From positions 62,001-126,000 of the forward strand of contig NZ_JOAP01000019.1 of the NCBI RefSeq assembly GCF_000720475.1: a stretch of DNA of 64,000 bases, given 5' to 3'. A program made the position numbers and the translations under genes. How positions within the stretch are numbered: position 1 is the first letter of the stretch; every line of letters begins with the position of its first letter. The notes under the pieces are model-generated. The model had not been told where the DNA came from and did no database searches. It worked only from the letters and a program-made list of their open reading frames with translations. Source of the stretch: Streptomyces aureocirculatus (GTDB lineage: Bacteria > Actinomycetota > Actinomycetes > Streptomycetales > Streptomycetaceae). Shown one piece after another: positions 16,502-27,923 of this stretch.

Positions 16502-16520
16502 TTAGGTTAGCCTCACCGAG
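16502..16520. promoter_or_regulatory. iron box (DmdR/IdeR/DtxR operator) upstream of bfd
   Basis: TTAGGTTAGCCTCACCGAG matches the 19-bp DtxR-family box TTAGGTTAGGCTAACCTAA closely in its left half and centre. It lies 48 nt before the bfd start, so bfd should be repressed by iron-loaded DmdR and induced when iron is short. Confidence 0.85.
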
Positions 16521-16567
16521 CAATCGGTACGGCGCTGCCCATGGACCCTGGTCGGGAGGTGAACCGC

Positions 16568-16861
16568 GTGTACGTCTGCAACTGCTTCGGGGTGACCGAG
16601 ACGCAGGTGAAGCAGCACGCGGCGGACGGCGCCTGCACCCCCCGGCAGATCGCCTCGGCCTGCAAGGCGGGCACGGACTGTGGTTCGTGCGTACGCCGCA
16701 TCCAGGCCCTGCTCGGCCGGGGCGCGTGCCCGCGGCGGGATCTCGTGGACCAGGGCGAGTCGGCCGTGGCGCTCGCCCCGGCGGCCGAGCTGCCCAAGAT
16801 TCCCGGTATCCCGGGGAGCCCCGGAGTCCCGGTGGAGCGGGAGCTCCCGGAGGCGGCCTAG
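16568..16861 (+). CDS. bfd: bacterioferritin-associated ferredoxin-like (2Fe-2S) protein
   Basis: 97 aa. The BFD-like [2Fe-2S] domain has the cysteine pattern C-x-C in VYVCNCFGVTE (Cys 4 and 6) and C-x2-C in TDCGSCVRR. In other bacteria Bfd reduces the ferric core of bacterioferritin so iron can leave. GTG 16568 is set by GGGAGGTGA 5 nt upstream. A Pro/Gly-rich tail of about 35 residues (IPGIPGSPGVPVE) goes beyond the usual 60-70 aa. An iron box precedes it and bfr converges from the other side, so iron-poor cells would make Bfd and mobilise Bfr iron. Confidence 0.92.
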   Translation: MYVCNCFGVTETQVKQHAADGACTPRQIASACKAGTDCGSCVRRIQALLGRGACPRRDLVDQGESAVALAPAAELPKIPGIPGSPGVPVERELPEAA

Positions 16862-16903
16862 CTGTCCGGCTGCTCCCGGGGGCGCCTAGCTGTCCGGCTG
16901 CTC
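16857..16903. repeat. 19-bp direct repeat spanning both stop codons of bfd and bfr
   Basis: CCTAGCTGTCCGGCTGCTC occurs at 16857-16875 and again at 16885-16903. The first copy supplies the TAG stop of bfd, the second (reverse strand) the TAG stop of bfr and its last codons. It looks like a small tandem duplication of the bfr 3' end. Confidence 0.85.
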
Positions 16904-17365
16904 GATGAGCTGCGCGATGTACAGCGGCTCGCCGAGCTTCTCGACCAGCTCGAGCTGAGTGTCGAGATAGTCGATGTGGTGCTCCTCGTCCTCAAGGATC
17001 GACTCGAAAATGTTCGCGGACGTGATGTCGCCCTTGGCGCGCATCACCTCGATCCCGCGCTTGAGGCGATCGATCGCCTCCGCCTCGATCTGCCGGTCCG
17101 CCTTGAACATCTCGGTCACGGTCTGGCCCACGCGCACATGGAACAGCCGCTGGTAGTTGGGCAGGCCGTCGAGGAAGAGGATCCGGTCGGTGAGCACCTC
17201 CGCGTGCTTCATCTCGTCGAACGACTCGGACCGGGTGTACTTGGCGAGCTTCGTCCAGCCGAAGTTCTCCTGCATCTTCGCGTGCAGGAAGTACTGATTG
17301 ATCGCGGTCAGCTCGGCGGTCAGTTGCTCGTTGAGAAATTCGATGACCTCGGGGTCGCCCTGCAT
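16886..17365 (-). CDS. bfr: bacterioferritin
   Basis: 159 aa, exact family length. Ferroxidase ligands are visible: Glu18 (TAELTAINQ), Glu51 and His54 (DEMKHAE), Glu94, Glu127 and His130 (LEDEEHHID), plus heme-ligand Met52 between Glu51 and His54. Twenty-four subunits store ferric iron in a shell with heme at the dimer interfaces. ATG 17365 has GGAG 8 nt upstream; an in-frame extension to 17410 is less likely. It converges with bfd, its electron donor. Confidence 0.96.
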   Translation of the reverse strand: MQGDPEVIEFLNEQLTAELTAINQYFLHAKMQENFGWTKLAKYTRSESFDEMKHAEVLTDRILFLDGLPNYQRLFHVRVGQTVTEMFKADRQIEAEAIDRLKRGIEVMRAKGDITSANIFESILEDEEHHIDYLDTQLELVEKLGEPLYIAQLIEQPDS

Positions 17366-17519
17366 CGCAGAGGCTCCTTCCAAGCAGGTGACTGGGCAGG
17401 TAGCGGGCATCCTTGCACCGGCATCCTGGGGCGTCCAGTAAGTGCATGCTTAGTAGGAGTTGCCCGAATCCCCGTATACCTGGTCACGTCCACCGCCTGC
17501 GGTCTGTCAGGATGGAGGC

Positions 17520-18152
17520 ATGGGTCAGCCGGTGGGTCGCGCATCTCGGGACGTAGCGGAACCGGATCTTCCGCCGGGGCAGCGGCTCCAGCGCGGCTGG
17601 CCGGTCACGCACTACGGCCCGGTGCCCAAGTTCCGTCCCGAGCGCTGGGAGTTCAGGGTCTTCGGCGCCACCGCCGACGGCGAGAAGCACTGCTGGACCC
17701 ACGAGGAGTTCTCGGCCCTGCCGTACAGCTCGGTGGTCGGCGATTTGCACTGCGTCACGAAGTTCAGCATGCTCGGCGCCGAATGGGGCGGGGTGCTCGC
17801 CCGCGATCTGCTCGCCCTCGCGCCGCCGGCGCCCCAGGCGACCCACGTCATGGTCTGGGCCGAGTACGGCTTCAGCTCGAATCTGCGCATGGCCGACTTC
17901 GCCGCCGAGCGCACCATCTTCGCCACCCACAAGGGCGGTGAACTGCTCACCGCGGAACACGGTTTCCCGCTGCGGCTCGTGGTGCCGCAGCTCTATGCCT
18001 GGAAGGGCCCCAAGTGGGTCCGCGGCGTCGAGTACATGACGGCCGACCGCCGTGGCTTCTGGGAGGAGCGCGGCTATCACAACGTCGGCGACCCCTGGCG
18101 CGAGCAGCGTTACTCGTACCAGGAGGAGCCGGGCGACGGCCCGGAGCTCTAG
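17520..18152 (+). CDS. sulfite-oxidase-type molybdopterin-binding oxidoreductase
   Basis: 210 aa, a single oxidoreductase molybdopterin-binding domain, like YedY/MsrP or sulfite-oxidase cores. WTHEEFSALP, GDLHCVTKFSMLGAEWGGV (Cys as molybdenum ligand), VWAEYGFSSNL, and LRLVVPQLYAWKGPKWVRGVEYM are family blocks. No Tat or Sec signal is seen, so it appears cytoplasmic, and it lacks the dimerisation domain of true sulfite oxidases. Substrate unknown. ATG 17520 has GGAGG unusually close (1-2 nt). Confidence 0.88.
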   Translation: MGQPVGRASRDVAEPDLPPGQRLQRGWPVTHYGPVPKFRPERWEFRVFGATADGEKHCWTHEEFSALPYSSVVGDLHCVTKFSMLGAEWGGVLARDLLALAPPAPQATHVMVWAEYGFSSNLRMADFAAERTIFATHKGGELLTAEHGFPLRLVVPQLYAWKGPKWVRGVEYMTADRRGFWEERGYHNVGDPWREQRYSYQEEPGDGPEL

Positions 18153-18182
18153 CGCCCCGGACCGTGCCGCCGCGAGGTCGGC

Positions 18183-19082
18183 TCAGATGTCCCTGAGCTC
18201 CTTCAGCCGGGCCACGTCCGCCGCGTGCCCCTCCTTGCCGCCCGGCGTCTCGATGACAAGCGGCACCCCCTCGGTAGCGGGGTGCAGCATCAGCTCGTGG
18301 AAGGGGTCGGCGCCGATGTGACCGGAGCCGATGTTCTCGTGCCGGTCCTTGTGGGCGGCGACCACGTCCTTGGAGTCGTTGGCGTGCACCAGCTTGAGGC
18401 GGCCCTCGCCGACCGTGTCGACGAGCAGGTCCAGGGTCTGCTTCATGCCGCTCGGCCCGGTCAGGTCGTGTCCGGCCGCGAAGATGTGGCAGGTGTCCAG
18501 GCAGACGCCGAGCTTCGGGTGGGCGTCGAGGGCCTCGAAGTACGGCCCGAAGTCCCAGGTGCGCGAGCACAGCGACGCGCCCTGCCCGGCCGTCGACTCC
18601 AGGAGCAGGAACGGGTCGTCGTCGTGCGTCAGCTCGTCGAGGAGCGGAAGCACCCGCTCCCGCACCTGCCGCAGGGCCACCTCGCGCTCCCGCCCGCCCG
18701 TCGCCGAGCCGGTGTGCACGACGACGCCGAGCGCGCCGATCTCCCGGCCGCGGCGCAGCGAGTGCCGCAGCGACTCCACGGACTTCTCCACCGTCGCCTC
18801 GGTGTGCGAACCGAAGTTGATCAGGTAGGGCGCGTGGACGTAGGCGGGGATGCGCTCGGCCGCGCAGGCGGCGCGGAACGCCTCGTCCTGCTTCGGGTTG
18901 CCGGGCGGGGTCGCCCAGCCGCGCGGGTTGGCGACGAAGACCTGTACGGTCTCGGCGCCGATGTCACGCGCGTACGCGAGGCCCACGGAGGCGAGGCCAC
19001 CGGCGACGGGGACATGGCTGCCCACGGGGTTGCGGCGGGCGCGGGCGGCGGTGGGGGATGCGGGGGACTTCTCTGTGCTCAC
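18183..19082 (-). CDS. nfo: endonuclease IV (deoxyribonuclease IV, AP endonuclease)
   Basis: 299 aa, TIM-barrel family with three zinc ions. Seen are NPVGSHVPVAGGL, VHAPYLINFGS (His ligand), VVVHTGSATG (His), LLLESTAGQG (Glu), GVCLDTCHIFAAGHD (Asp/His), KLVHANDSKD (His/Asp) and HENIGSGHIG. It nicks DNA 5' to abasic sites in base-excision repair. GTG 19082 is the chosen start; no strong Shine-Dalgarno is present. It converges with the oxidoreductase gene (30 nt between). Confidence 0.94.
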   Translation of the reverse strand: MSTEKSPASPTAARARRNPVGSHVPVAGGLASVGLAYARDIGAETVQVFVANPRGWATPPGNPKQDEAFRAACAAERIPAYVHAPYLINFGSHTEATVEKSVESLRHSLRRGREIGALGVVVHTGSATGGREREVALRQVRERVLPLLDELTHDDDPFLLLESTAGQGASLCSRTWDFGPYFEALDAHPKLGVCLDTCHIFAAGHDLTGPSGMKQTLDLLVDTVGEGRLKLVHANDSKDVVAAHKDRHENIGSGHIGADPFHELMLHPATEGVPLVIETPGGKEGHAADVARLKELRDI

Positions 19083-19149
19083 CCGGTCCAGGGTGACACG
19101 GGCGCGGGGCTGGTCCGGAACGGGGTCGGGGGCGGGCGGGCCCGGAAGC

Positions 19150-19196
19150 CCGGAACGGGGTCGGCCCGGGAGTCCGGAACGGGGTCGGCCCGGGAG
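19150..19196. repeat. 24-bp tandem repeat, two copies plus a degenerate third
   Basis: CCGGAACGGGGTCGGCCCGG is repeated with a 24-nt period at 19150 and 19174; a partial copy begins at 19115. It lies between the kinase stop and the nfo start, the only notable content of that 196-nt gap. Confidence 0.75.
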
Positions 19197-19278
19197 GCCG
19201 GCGGGGTTCCGGCCCCCGCCAGGGGAGGCGGCACCGCGCCGGGCGGACGTACGCAGGTGTGCGCGTACGTCGGTACGT

Positions 19279-21291
19279 CTAGCGGATCCGGATGGTGATC
19301 GTCGACCCCTTGGGGGCCTCGTCGCCGGGGTCCACGGACTGGTCCTTCACCGTGTCGCCGAAGATGCCGAGCAGACCGCGGTCCTCCTTGACGTCGAAAC
19401 CGGCCTCTCTCAGCTCGTCCTTGGCGTCGCCGACGCTCATGCCCTCCACGTCCGGGACCTCGATCATCTCCGGGCCCTTGGAGAGCGTCAGGGTGACCGT
19501 GTCGCCCTCGGCGCGGATCTCGCCGTCGACCGGGTCCTGCTCGACGACCTCGCCCTTGTCCTCGTCGGACGAGAAGACCCGGCCCGGCGCGATCCGCACC
19601 TTGAGGCCCGACTCCTCCAGCTCCTCGCGGGCGTCGGCCTCCGGCTCGCCGGTCACGTCGCGCACCTCGATCTTCTTGCCCTTGCTGACGACGAGCGCGA
19701 CCGCCGAGCCGGTCTTGCGGACCGTGCCGGGCTTCGGGTCCGTGCTGATCACGGAACCCTTGTCGACATCGCTGCTGAAGGCCTTGGTGACCATGCCGGC
19801 GCCGAGGCCCAGGTCGTCCAGCTTGTCCTTCGCCTCGTCGAGCGGGGTGCCCTCCAGGTCGGGCACCTTGACGGTCTGCGGGCCGAGGGAGACGGTCAGC
19901 GTCACCTTGCCGTTGTGCCGGATGCGCTCGCCGGCGCCGGGGTCGGTCGCCATCACCGTGCCGCGCTTGTCGGTGGCGCTGTAGGCGCGCTCGACCTTGC
20001 GTACGTCGAGCCCCGCGCCGTCCAGGCGTTCGCGGGCCTGCGCCTCCGTCTTCGCGAGCAGCGGCGGGACCTTGGTGAACTGGCCGGAGTTGATGTACCA
20101 GACGCCCGCGCCGAGGCCGAGGGCGAGCAGGACGGCGGCGATGGTCGCGGTTATCCCGCGGCGGGTGTTCAGTCGGCGGCGCAGCCGCTGCGCGGGCGAT
20201 GAGGGGGCGGCGGGGGCGGCCGGGGCGGCGGGTCCCGGCGGGGGTGTGCGGAGCACGCTGGTGTGGCTGAGCCCGTCCTCGCGGCGCGCCTTCAGGGACG
20301 TCGTGGCCTCGTCCTCGGGGGCGGCGGGCAGGGGGAGCTGCACGGAGCGGGCCGCGCGCGGGATGACGCTCGTACGGTCGTCGGAGTTGTCGTGGCCGTT
20401 GAGCTCCTCGCCCCTGGCCAGCGGAGGCAGGGCGTCGAGCTGGGTGTCGACGAGCGTGGCCCGGGCCGCACGCAACTGCCCGAGCAGCGCCACCGCGTCG
20501 TAGGGGCGCAGGTCGGGGTTGCGGGCGGTGGCCGAGGCGACCAGCTCGTCGAGCTCGAAGGCGAGGCCCGGTACGGCGGCGGACGGCGGGGGCACGTCCT
20601 CGTTCAGATGCTGGAAGAGGACCTGGGCGGGGGACTCGCCGTGGTGCGGCTTGCCGCCGGTGAGCATCTCGTACAGCACGACCCCGGAGGCGTACACGTC
20701 CACGCGGGTGTCGGCCGTGCCGTGCTCGATCTGCTCCGGGGCGAGGTAGGAGACCGTGCCGAGGACCGTGCCGGTGGTGTTCGTGACCGAGTCCACGGCC
20801 CGTACGAGCCCGAAGTCGGCGACCTTGACGCGGCCGTCGTCCCCTATGAGGACGTTCTCGGGCTTCATGTCGCGGTGCACGAACCCGGCGCGGTGCGCGG
20901 CGCCGAGTGCGGCGAGCACCGGCTCAAGGATGTCCAGGGCGGCGCGGGGGCGCAGGGCGCCGCGCTCGCGCAGGACGTCCCGCAGGGTGCAGCCCGCCAC
21001 GTACTCCATGGCGAGATACACGTACGGGCCGTCGGTGCCCTGGTCGAAGACGCCGACCACGTTCGGGTGCGCGAGGCGGGCCACCGATTTGGCCTCGCGG
21101 ATGAAACGGTCGACGAAGGAGGCGTCGGCCGCCAGCGTCGGGTGCATCACCTTCAGGGCGAGCACGCGGTCGAGGCGGGTGTCCACGGCCCGGTAGACCG
21201 TGGCCATCCCGCCGACCGCGATCCGTCCGTCGACGCGGTAACGGCCGTCGAGCACCTGCCCGACGAGGGGGTCCTTGAGGGTCGTGTCCAC
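19279..21291 (-). CDS. PASTA-domain serine/threonine protein kinase
   Basis: 670 aa, a PknB-type receptor kinase. The catalytic domain is residues 1-275 with GxGG-like IAVGGMATVY, Lys in LALKVMH, HRDMKPENV and DFG in KVADFGLVRA. A proline-rich juxtamembrane segment precedes one helix (IAAVLLALGLGAGVWYI, about 395). Four extracellular PASTA repeats follow (VPPLLAKT.., VPDLEGTP.., VRDVTGEP.., VPDVEGMS..), which bind muropeptide or lipid II in relatives. GTG 21291 lacks a Shine-Dalgarno but has TAGACT 6 nt upstream, so it may be leaderless. A likely substrate, the Rv2175c homologue, is at 25636. Confidence 0.95.
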   Translation of the reverse strand: MDTTLKDPLVGQVLDGRYRVDGRIAVGGMATVYRAVDTRLDRVLALKVMHPTLAADASFVDRFIREAKSVARLAHPNVVGVFDQGTDGPYVYLAMEYVAGCTLRDVLRERGALRPRAALDILEPVLAALGAAHRAGFVHRDMKPENVLIGDDGRVKVADFGLVRAVDSVTNTTGTVLGTVSYLAPEQIEHGTADTRVDVYASGVVLYEMLTGGKPHHGESPAQVLFQHLNEDVPPPSAAVPGLAFELDELVASATARNPDLRPYDAVALLGQLRAARATLVDTQLDALPPLARGEELNGHDNSDDRTSVIPRAARSVQLPLPAAPEDEATTSLKARREDGLSHTSVLRTPPPGPAAPAAPAAPSSPAQRLRRRLNTRRGITATIAAVLLALGLGAGVWYINSGQFTKVPPLLAKTEAQARERLDGAGLDVRKVERAYSATDKRGTVMATDPGAGERIRHNGKVTLTVSLGPQTVKVPDLEGTPLDEAKDKLDDLGLGAGMVTKAFSSDVDKGSVISTDPKPGTVRKTGSAVALVVSKGKKIEVRDVTGEPEADAREELEESGLKVRIAPGRVFSSDEDKGEVVEQDPVDGEIRAEGDTVTLTLSKGPEMIEVPDVEGMSVGDAKDELREAGFDVKEDRGLLGIFGDTVKDQSVDPGDEAPKGSTITIRIR

Positions 21292-21389
21292 GGAGGGAGT
21301 CTACGAGGCGCTGCCCGGGGGGTGCGGGGCGTGGGCACCGGGGCGGCGACACTGCAGCGCACCTGTGACCGACGCGGCCACCGCCGGGG

Positions 21390-23926
<2,537 letters not shown>

Positions 23927-23937
23927 GGGCGTCCAGC

Positions 23938-24035
23938 CCCTCCCTTCGCCGGCATGACCCGGATCAGGTTCGTACGGTCGGAGGCCGTCCCAGCCCCCCT
24001 CTCAGCCCGGTGCGTCCGGGCTCCCGCGAGTGCTC
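23938..24035 (-). promoter_or_regulatory. TPP (thi-box) riboswitch
   Basis: On the minus strand the conserved CTGAGAG (P3 side) is followed by ACCTGATCCGGGTCATGCCGG and CGAAGGGAG, the thi-box core. It sits directly before thiO with the likely ribosome-binding purines in its 3' end, so thiamine pyrophosphate would shut down translation or transcription of thiOSG. Confidence 0.95.
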
Positions 24036-24119
24036 TGCACCGCCACCCTAGCCCTTCGCCCTGCGGCGGGTTAAGCCCGTCGTGCTCGGCCGCGGAGACC
24101 CCGTCCTACAGTTGATCGG

Positions 24120-25343
24120 GTGAGCGAGCAGCAGAAGCGGGTGGAGGCGGGGCGCCGCGTCGTGATCGTCGGCGCGGGCATGGCCGGGGCGCAGTCCGCG
24201 GTGGCGCTGCGCGAGCAGGGCTTCAGGGGCACGATCACCATGATCGGCGCGGAGCCCCATCGGCCGTACGACCGGCCGCCGCTGTCCAAGGCGGTGCTGC
24301 TGGGCACGGCGGACGGCTCCGCCTTCGACATCGACTTCGAGGCGCTCGGCATCGAACTCCGGCTCGGCGTGCACGTCACCGGCGTACGCCCCGCCGACCA
24401 TGAACTGGACACCGGGGCGGGCCCGGTCGCGTACGACAGCCTGGTCCTGGCGACCGGAGCGGAACCGATCCTGCTGCCCGGCTCCGAGGGCGTCCCCGGT
24501 GTGCACGTGCTGCGCACTCTCGACGACGCCGAGCAACTGCGCCCCGTCCTCGCCGGGCGGCACGACGTCGTGGTCGTCGGCGCGGGCTGGATCGGCGCCG
24601 AGTTCGCCACGGCGGCGCGCGAGGCGGGCTGTGCCGTGACCGTGGTGGAGGCCGCCGACCGTCCGCTCGCGGGCGCCCTGCCCGCCGAGGTCGCGGCCCC
24701 GATGACGGCCTGGTACGCGGACGCGGGCGTCGACCTGCGCACCCACGCGCGCGTGCGGCGCGTCGAGCCCGGCGCGGTGTTCCTCGACGACGGCACCCGG
24801 CTGCCCGCGGGAGCGGTCGTCGTCGGCATCGGCGCCAGACCCGCCACGGCGTGGCTCGCGGGCTCCGGCATCGCGCTCGGCGCCCACCACGAGGTCCTCG
24901 CCGACGACCGACTGCGCACCTCGGCGCCGGACGTGTACGCGGTCGGCGACTGCGCGTCCTTCCCCTCGGGCCGCTACGGGGAACGGCTGCTCGTGCACCA
25001 CTGGGACAACGCCGTCCAGGGCCCGCGCACCGTCGCGTCCCGCATCATCGGCGAGACCCCGGCGGTGTACGACCCGGTGCCGTACTTCTGGTCCGAGCAG
25101 TTCGGCCGTTTCGTGCAGTACGCGGGCCATCACGCCCCCGGTGACGAGCTGATCTGGCGCGGCGACCCCACGACCCCGGCCTGGACGGTGTGCTGGCTCC
25201 GCGACGGCGTCCTGACCGCCCTCCTCGCGGTGGGCCGCCCCCGGGACCTGGCCCAGGCCCGCAAACTGATCGAATCAGCGACCCCCCTGAACCCCACCCT
25301 GACGGCGAACCCGTCGATCCCCCTGAAGAAGGCCACAGCCTGA
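24120..25343 (+). CDS. NAD(P)H-dependent FAD oxidoreductase (ferredoxin-reductase-like)
   Basis: 407 aa of the rhodocoxin/putidaredoxin reductase type. FAD motif VVIVGAGMAGAQSAVALRE, YDRPPLSK, NAD motif VVVVGAGWIGAEFATAARE and VYAVGDCASF appear in order, with a C-terminal domain ending at about 390. No ferredoxin or P450 gene is adjacent, so the partner is unknown. GTG 24120 has no Shine-Dalgarno, but TACAGT (24107-24112) lies 7 nt upstream, suggesting a leaderless mRNA. It is divergent from the thi riboswitch with about 85 nt between. Confidence 0.92.
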   Translation: MSEQQKRVEAGRRVVIVGAGMAGAQSAVALREQGFRGTITMIGAEPHRPYDRPPLSKAVLLGTADGSAFDIDFEALGIELRLGVHVTGVRPADHELDTGAGPVAYDSLVLATGAEPILLPGSEGVPGVHVLRTLDDAEQLRPVLAGRHDVVVVGAGWIGAEFATAAREAGCAVTVVEAADRPLAGALPAEVAAPMTAWYADAGVDLRTHARVRRVEPGAVFLDDGTRLPAGAVVVGIGARPATAWLAGSGIALGAHHEVLADDRLRTSAPDVYAVGDCASFPSGRYGERLLVHHWDNAVQGPRTVASRIIGETPAVYDPVPYFWSEQFGRFVQYAGHHAPGDELIWRGDPTTPAWTVCWLRDGVLTALLAVGRPRDLAQARKLIESATPLNPTLTANPSIPLKKATA

Positions 25344-25367
25344 CGTTCCGGTGGGCGCGGGGCTTCC

Positions 25368-25450
25368 CTCCCTGCCGGGCGGCATGCTCCTCCCCGCCGG
25401 GCGGCCATGCTCCTCCCTGCCGGGCGGCAGGCCCCTCCCCTGTGGGCGGC
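25368..25450. repeat. 22-bp tandem repeat, about 3.5 copies
   Basis: CTCCCTGCCGGGCGGC recurs with a 22-23 nt period at 25368, 25390, 25413 and (degenerate) 25435, just downstream of the FAD oxidoreductase. The 292-nt gap 25344-25635 otherwise holds the element at 25468-25513 and the next gene's promoter. Confidence 0.8.
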
Positions 25451-25467
25451 TGGTCCGCCCAGAGGGC

Positions 25468-25513
25468 GAGGGGGGCACCTCCCTGGTCGAGCGAAGCCGA
25501 GAGCTTGGGGGAG
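25468..25513. repeat. dispersed palindromic element typical of Streptomyces intergenic regions
   Basis: CCTCCC, GTCGAGCGAAGCCGAGAGC and GGGGGAGG form an imperfect inverted repeat. I remember near-identical sequences at many loci in many Streptomyces genomes, so this is assigned from recall and from the visible dyad. Confidence 0.5.
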
Positions 25514-25635
25514 GGCGGGCACACTCCCACTTCCGGCCACCCCAAGGCCACCAGCACCCCCCGGGGGGCACCCCCGAGCCCCCCGGCGCCCCACCCCAGC
25601 TACCGGCCCCCGGCCAGAAATGGCACGCTTGATCC

Positions 25636-26001
25636 GTGACCGAGATTGACGCAAGAACCGATGCTCTCGTCCCCGCCTGGCTGCACCTCCCCGACATCGC
25701 CGAGATGCTCGATGTCGAGGTGACACGCGTGCGCCAGTTGGTCAAGGAGGGCCAGCTCATCGCCGTGCGCCGTGGTGAGAACCGCGCGCTCCAGGTACCC
25801 GCCGCCTTCATCGACGGCGACAAGGTGGTCAAGGGCCTCGTCGGCACCTTGACGCTCCTGCGGGACGACGGTTTCACCGACGAAGAGGCCCTCGAATGGC
25901 TCTTCACCCCCGACCCGACCCTGCCCGGCACCCCCGCGCAGGCCCTGAGCGAGAATCGCGGGACGGAGGTGAAGCGCCGCGCGCAGGCGCTCGCCGTCTG
26001 A
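25636..26001 (+). CDS. Rv2175c-family DNA-binding protein
   Basis: 121 aa. The N-terminal half is a winged helix-turn-helix ([26 protein letters not shown], then a [15 protein letters not shown] wing). The C-terminal half ([27 protein letters not shown]) is the small domain specific to Rv2175c. In M. tuberculosis Rv2175c is a substrate of its neighbour kinase PknL and phosphorylation stops DNA binding (established). Here a PASTA kinase lies 4.3 kb upstream on the other strand. The short N-terminal tail ([14 protein letters not shown]) holds a Thr that could be the phosphosite. GTG 25636 has no clear Shine-Dalgarno. Confidence 0.93.
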   Translation: MTEIDARTDALVPAWLHLPDIAEMLDVEVTRVRQLVKEGQLIAVRRGENRALQVPAAFIDGDKVVKGLVGTLTLLRDDGFTDEEALEWLFTPDPTLPGTPAQALSENRGTEVKRRAQALAV

Positions 26002-26071
26002 CCTGAAACAACCTTCCGGCGTACGGGCCACGCCCGTGGCCCGTACGCCACCGACACGGGGGGACTTCTCC

Positions 26072-26737
26072 ATGGCCACCGACACGGCGGGCGCGCCCAC
26101 GCGCGCCCGGCTCGCCGACGCGCTGCTCTATCTGTGCGTGGACGCGCGCAAGCGCCAGGGCGACCTCCCGCAGTTCCTCGACGCCGTCCTCGCGGGCGGT
26201 GTCGACATCGTGCAGTTGCGCGACAAGGGCATGGAGGCGGCCGAGGAGCTTGAGCACCTTGAGGTCTTCGCCGACGCCGCACGCCGGCACGGCAAGCTCC
26301 TCGCCGTGAACGACCGCGCGGACGTCGCCCACGCCATCGGCGCCGACGTGCTGCATCTGGGCCAGGGCGACCTGCCGGTGCCCGCTGCCCGCGCCGTCCT
26401 CGGCGAGCAGGTCCTGATCGGCCGCTCCACGCACGCGGAGCACGAGGCCGCCGCGGCCGCCGTCCAGGAGGGCGTGGACTACTTCTGCACGGGCCCCTGC
26501 TGGCCGACGCCCACCAAGCCCGGCCGCCACGCGCCGGGGCTCGACCTGGTCAGGTACACCGCCTCGCTCGGCACCGACCGTCCCTGGTTCGCCATCGGCG
26601 GTATCGACGCGGGCAACCTGGACGAGGTCATCGATGCGGGCGCACGCCGCGTGGTGGTCGTCCGTGCCCTCACGGAGGCCGACGACCCCGGGGCGGCCGC
26701 CGCCGACTTCGCGAAGCGGCTGCGTACGGCCCTCTGA
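26072..26737 (+). CDS. thiE: thiamine-phosphate synthase
   Basis: 221 aa TIM barrel. It couples HMP-pyrophosphate with thiazole phosphate to thiamine phosphate. Motifs: [48 protein letters not shown] and [16 protein letters not shown] 26072 has GGGGGA about 8 nt upstream. Unlike thiOSG it has no riboswitch of its own. It follows the Rv2175c-like gene by 70 nt. Confidence 0.94.
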   Translation: MATDTAGAPTRARLADALLYLCVDARKRQGDLPQFLDAVLAGGVDIVQLRDKGMEAAEELEHLEVFADAARRHGKLLAVNDRADVAHAIGADVLHLGQGDLPVPAARAVLGEQVLIGRSTHAEHEAAAAAVQEGVDYFCTGPCWPTPTKPGRHAPGLDLVRYTASLGTDRPWFAIGGIDAGNLDEVIDAGARRVVVVRALTEADDPGAAAADFAKRLRTAL

Positions 26738-26780
26738 CCGGCACAGCCCGGCACAGCCCGGCACAGCCCGGTGCGGGGCG
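26738..26780. repeat. short tandem repeat after thiE
   Basis: GGCACAGCCC is repeated four times, the last copy degenerate, immediately after the thiE stop. The rest of the gap up to metF is promoter region. Confidence 0.6.
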
Positions 26781-26922
26781 CAGCTCTGGCCCGGTCTCCA
26801 CCGTACGGCCTTTCGACGCGAGGGCCCAGATTTCCAGGGCGTACGGCTGTTTGATCAACCCCCCTATGGTGTCCGATGCGTGGACAACAAGCCGACTAAC
26901 AGGACAAATGACCAACGTGCGG

Positions 26923-26951
26923 TTGGGGGACCGTCCGGGCCTGGCTAACCT
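26923..26951 (+). promoter_or_regulatory. candidate leaderless promoter of metF
   Basis: TTGGGG (26923-26928), a 17-bp spacer and TAACCT (26946-26951), with only 6 nt between the -10 and the ATG. No Shine-Dalgarno precedes the ATG. Transcription would start at the start codon. Confidence 0.6.
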
Positions 26952-26957
26952 GCCGGT

Positions 26958-27878
26958 ATGGCCCTAGGAACTGCTTCCACCAGGACTGACCGCGCACGCA
27001 CCGTGCGCGACATGCTCGCAACCGGCAAAACCACGTACTCGTTCGAATTCTCGGCGCCGAAGACCCCCAAGGGCGAGCGGAACCTGTGGAACTCGCTGCG
27101 GAGGGTCGAGGCCGTCGCGCCGAGCTTCGTCTCGGTGACCTACGGAGCGGGCGGTTCGACGCGGGCGGGCACCGTGCGCGAGACCGAGCAGATCGTCGCC
27201 GACTCGACGCTCACCCCGGTCGCCCACCTCACGGCCGTCGACCACTCGGTCGCCGAGCTGCGCAACATCATCGGGCAGTACGCCGACGCCGGCATCCGCA
27301 ACATGCTGGCGCTGCGGGGCGACCCGCCCGGCGACCCGATGGCCGAGTGGGTCAAGCACCCCCAGGGCCTCAACTACGCCGCCGAACTGGTGCGGCTCAT
27401 CAAGGAGTCGGGCGACTTCTGCGTGGGCGTGGCCGCGTTCCCCGCGATGCATCCGCGCTCCGGTGACTGGGACTCGGACGTCAGGCACTTCGTCGACAAA
27501 TGCCGCGCGGGCGCCGACTACGCGATCACCCAGATGTTCTTCCACCCCGAGGAGTATCTGCGCCTGCGCGACCGCGTCGAGGCGGCGGGGTGCGAGACAC
27601 CGATCATCCCGGAGATCATGCCGGTGACGAACGTGCGTCAGTTGGAGCGATTGCCGCAGCTCAGCAACGCGGACTTCCCGCCCGCCCTGAAAGAGCGCAT
27701 CCTCTCGTCCAAAGACGATCCCGCCGCTGTACGCTCCATTGGCATCGAGTTCGCGACGGAGTTCTGTGCGCGGCTGCTGTCCGAGGGCGTGCCCGGGCTG
27801 CACTTCATCACGCTGAACAACTCCACGGCGACGCTGGAGATCTACGAGAACCTTGGTCTGCACCACCAGCAGGCCTGA
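26958..27878 (+). CDS. metF: 5,10-methylenetetrahydrofolate reductase
   Basis: 306 aa FAD-linked TIM barrel. It reduces methylene-THF to methyl-THF for methionine synthesis. [18 protein letters not shown] holds the catalytic Glu; [35 protein letters not shown] and [14 protein letters not shown] are the family blocks, and the C-terminal [21 protein letters not shown] is the usual end. It is likely translated from a leaderless mRNA. The next gene follows after 45 nt. Confidence 0.96.
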   Translation: MALGTASTRTDRARTVRDMLATGKTTYSFEFSAPKTPKGERNLWNSLRRVEAVAPSFVSVTYGAGGSTRAGTVRETEQIVADSTLTPVAHLTAVDHSVAELRNIIGQYADAGIRNMLALRGDPPGDPMAEWVKHPQGLNYAAELVRLIKESGDFCVGVAAFPAMHPRSGDWDSDVRHFVDKCRAGADYAITQMFFHPEEYLRLRDRVEAAGCETPIIPEIMPVTNVRQLERLPQLSNADFPPALKERILSSKDDPAAVRSIGIEFATEFCARLLSEGVPGLHFITLNNSTATLEIYENLGLHHQQA

Positions 27879-27923
27879 CCGGTCGTACCCCTGTGGCCGC
27901 GGCCGTGGGGGAGAGGGGCGTAC

